DNA from: Sisyra terminalis
Taxonomy: Eukaryota > Arthropoda > Insecta > Neuroptera > Sisyridae
Reading direction: 5' to 3'
DNA: 64,000 bases
Assembly: GCA_958496175.1 (NCBI GenBank)
Contig: OY292277.1
Span: forward strand, 39,071,050-39,135,049
Shown here: in pieces, positions 62,120 to 64,000 of the stretch
Numbering within the stretch: position 1 is the first letter of the stretch
How the letters are laid out: each line of letters begins with the position of its first letter
The notes under the pieces: generated by a model
Told to the model about the DNA's origin: nothing
The model's input: only the letters and a program-made list of their open reading frames with translations
The model's database searches: none
Made by a program: the position numbers and the translations under genes

Positions 62120-62131
62120 CAAAGAGGCTTT

Positions 62132-62275
62132 TTTATTGATATTTACCGTCGCTCTATAACTACCAGGGTTTTACTAAACTATAGGGTTAAAAGAAATCTA
62201 TAAATCGAGAAGCGGTACCAGCGGTACCAGTTACGGAGAGGTTACCTAGACCCCTCGGCCACCAGTTGGCTTTTT
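62132..62275 (-). repeat. tRNA-derived SINE, copy 4, with 12-bp TSD
   Basis: Minus-strand copy delimited by a perfect 12-bp target-site duplication CAAAGAGGCTTT at 62120-62131 and 62276-62287. The head reads ACTGGTGGCCGAGGGGTC (A box) and the body ends GAGCGACGGTAAATATC with an A/T-rich tail. The TSD fixes the family's true ends and shows retroposition. Confidence 0.85.
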
Positions 62276-62287
62276 CAAAGAGGCTTT

Positions 62288-64000
62288 GCAATATTTTTTT
62301 TGGTTTTTCAATATGAATTATCAGGAATTAAATACTTCCTTCTTAATGAAATTCTTACTACCTAATATTCCATTATAGTAAGGCATTATTCCAATATCCT
62401 AAATAAGAAGAAACGACATCTCAGTCCTTCTACCGCCCTATAGAACTTTCCTTCTGCATTTATAAATTATTTATTTAAAATATTTATATAAGCAATTTAT
62501 CAACGTTTCTATGTCTTTTGTATTACATCTCTCTTCATTGGCTTCCACTTGTATAGAGGATTTTTCACCTTAGATTTACTTTAAGAACAATTGGGTTGCT
62601 AAATTTTTAAATTTCTTATAAGTAAAAAGTCTTTCATAAATTACGACAGTAAATATGCTTATCTCTAAACTATCTATCACTCTGGTAATATAATATCATT
62701 CTTATATGTAAAATAAACATTTATTATAAAAAACGTTATAAATAACAAGAAAGACAAAGTTATAGAGTTCATGTGAAAACTAGAATTCAATTATAAAAGG
62801 AAAATAAAATACACTTGTTGCAATTTATAGAAACAATAACCTACTCACAGCTTCCATTAAATCTGGAATAAATTATTTGTAAACAAATCTGAATTGATTT
62901 TTCTTTACTAATTGAATCTATTGATTACCCTTTTTTCAATATATGTTTTAAAAAACGATTGAATGTGTTAACTTAAACTCATAAAGCTCCAGGCAATTTA
63001 GCCAGAAATCGGAAGCTCAAGTATTTGAAGCGTAAACAAAAATAATATTTTATCTGATTTATTGAAAGTGAAAATAAGTTGACTTTTAAGTATAACGTTT
63101 CATTTTATAATTATTAACAACGATTATGTATACTTTGAAGCCTTGAAGCAAAGAAATTTTATGCTGGAAAATTAAAAGGTTCAACTTTGTTTTATCGTAA
63201 GGACTAGTTTTCATTTTACACTACGTTTTCTCTTGAGTTGTGTTCGTTCCGCAAATATAATATTGTCGTTAAATTATTTTAGAAAATATAATTACAGTAT
63301 GTAAAAGCTTTTTCAAGTTTTAGGTGTTTAGCATTACGAATAGATAATTAAAGTGTTAATTTCTGTCCATTGCCATTGTTAACGTTGTAACTTGAGATCT
63401 TGATGGGCTGGAAATGGCGTCATTAAATTAAATAAAATTTAATACTAGAACCAACATAAAATGGTGTGAAATGCGAAACCGGAATTTTTTTTATACCTTA
63501 ATTAAACCCATAAAACGACAATGTTGTTTTGTATTTTATTGACGAATTTTATATCGGTTTATAATTACTCGGAAATTCAGGATTACTAGTTTGATTATTC
63601 CCGAATTCCTTGTGTATGTGTTTGTATATTGGTCTATGTTCTGGTGTGATTTATGTGTTTGATATGAAATGATACGGGTGTATAACATAAGCGAGAGTAT
63701 TCAGCCGAATTGGGATGTACCAGGGAGTCATATAGAGTATTCCTCAATGGATGCAATCTCGTAGAATATTGATAATCTATGCGATCACATATTCCCGCAT
63801 TGCGGCACTCGAATTGTTCGACTTAATTATTTCACCATCAAACGCCCAAACCTGCGAATTAATCCCTGACAATTGTTTTTGTTACACGTGAAAATCGAGG
63901 CTTGAGAAATCAAGGAATCCAGGAGTGCGGAGTGGGTGAACGACGACAAGTTTTCTCAAGCTACCTGCGTCGGTTATTACGTGATTTTATGTCTGAAGTG
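62288..64000. other. AT-rich DNA, GC-richer at the right edge
   Basis: No gene recognised. From about 63380 the sequence is less AT-monotonous and could be the flank of a host gene outside the window. Confidence 0.4.

Noticed and set aside
1..64000. Endogenous viral sequences, CRISPR arrays, bacterial-type operons
   Set aside because: None of the expected motifs or repeat-spacer patterns seen on either strand.

Overview
The window looks like a gene-poor, strongly AT-rich stretch of an animal nuclear genome, most likely an insect (beetle-like in feel, but the order cannot be fixed from this sequence). I see no bacterial operon structure, ribosome binding sites, rRNA or CRISPR. What can be identified is almost entirely transposable-element material in different states of decay. 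One short candidate host exon on the minus strand, near 18.2-18.35 kb, has a signal-peptide-like segment and a consensus splice donor.

Layout. 1-0.9 kb: 3' part of a broken hAT-type transposase gene (minus). 6.1-6.4 kb: a small unrecognised ORF. 6.7-7.4 kb: LINE RNase H remnant (minus). 10.8-11.8 kb: a young 5'-truncated jockey-type LINE with an open frame, A-tail and 10-bp target-site duplication (TSD). 17.1-17.3 kb: first of four copies of a tRNA-derived SINE (others at 38.9, 54.7 and 62.1 kb, the last with a 12-bp TSD). 18.2 kb: candidate signal-peptide exon. 19.2-20.1 kb: 900-bp foldback. 21.4-21.75 kb: another LINE remnant. 23.6-23.85 kb: perfect 100-bp-arm hairpin beside a TA repeat. 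27.06-27.74 kb: LINE remnant interrupted by a 269-bp TSD-flanked insertion that carries a hammerhead-ribozyme-like core. 28.3 kb: degenerate tandem repeat. 29.56-30.71 kb: non-autonomous Helitron. 32.76-33.48 kb: truncated Penelope-like element (GIY-YIG nuclease) with a second hammerhead-like core at its 3' end. 35.97-36.74 kb: degenerate jockey RT. 39-40.4, 53 and 57.4 kb: short hAT-type elements. 42.6-43.7 kb: Tc1/mariner-like element with long internal inverted repeats. 44.0-44.3 kb: LINE RT remnant. 44.5-45.3 kb: second Helitron, enclosing a tRNA-like unit. 49.86-50.08 kb: GC-rich hairpin element. 61.3-61.5 kb: LINE C-terminal remnant, same family as 6.7 kb.

The parts do not form a pathway. 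They record successive insertions, at least one of them nested. The most interesting non-textbook structures are the two hammerhead-like RNA cores sharing the same unusual extra base before stem II, the tRNA-like unit inside a Helitron, and the perfect 100-bp hairpin. The remaining stretches are low-complexity AT-rich DNA with a few GC-richer islands that may be regulatory or conserved non-coding DNA. I could not identify a complete host gene.
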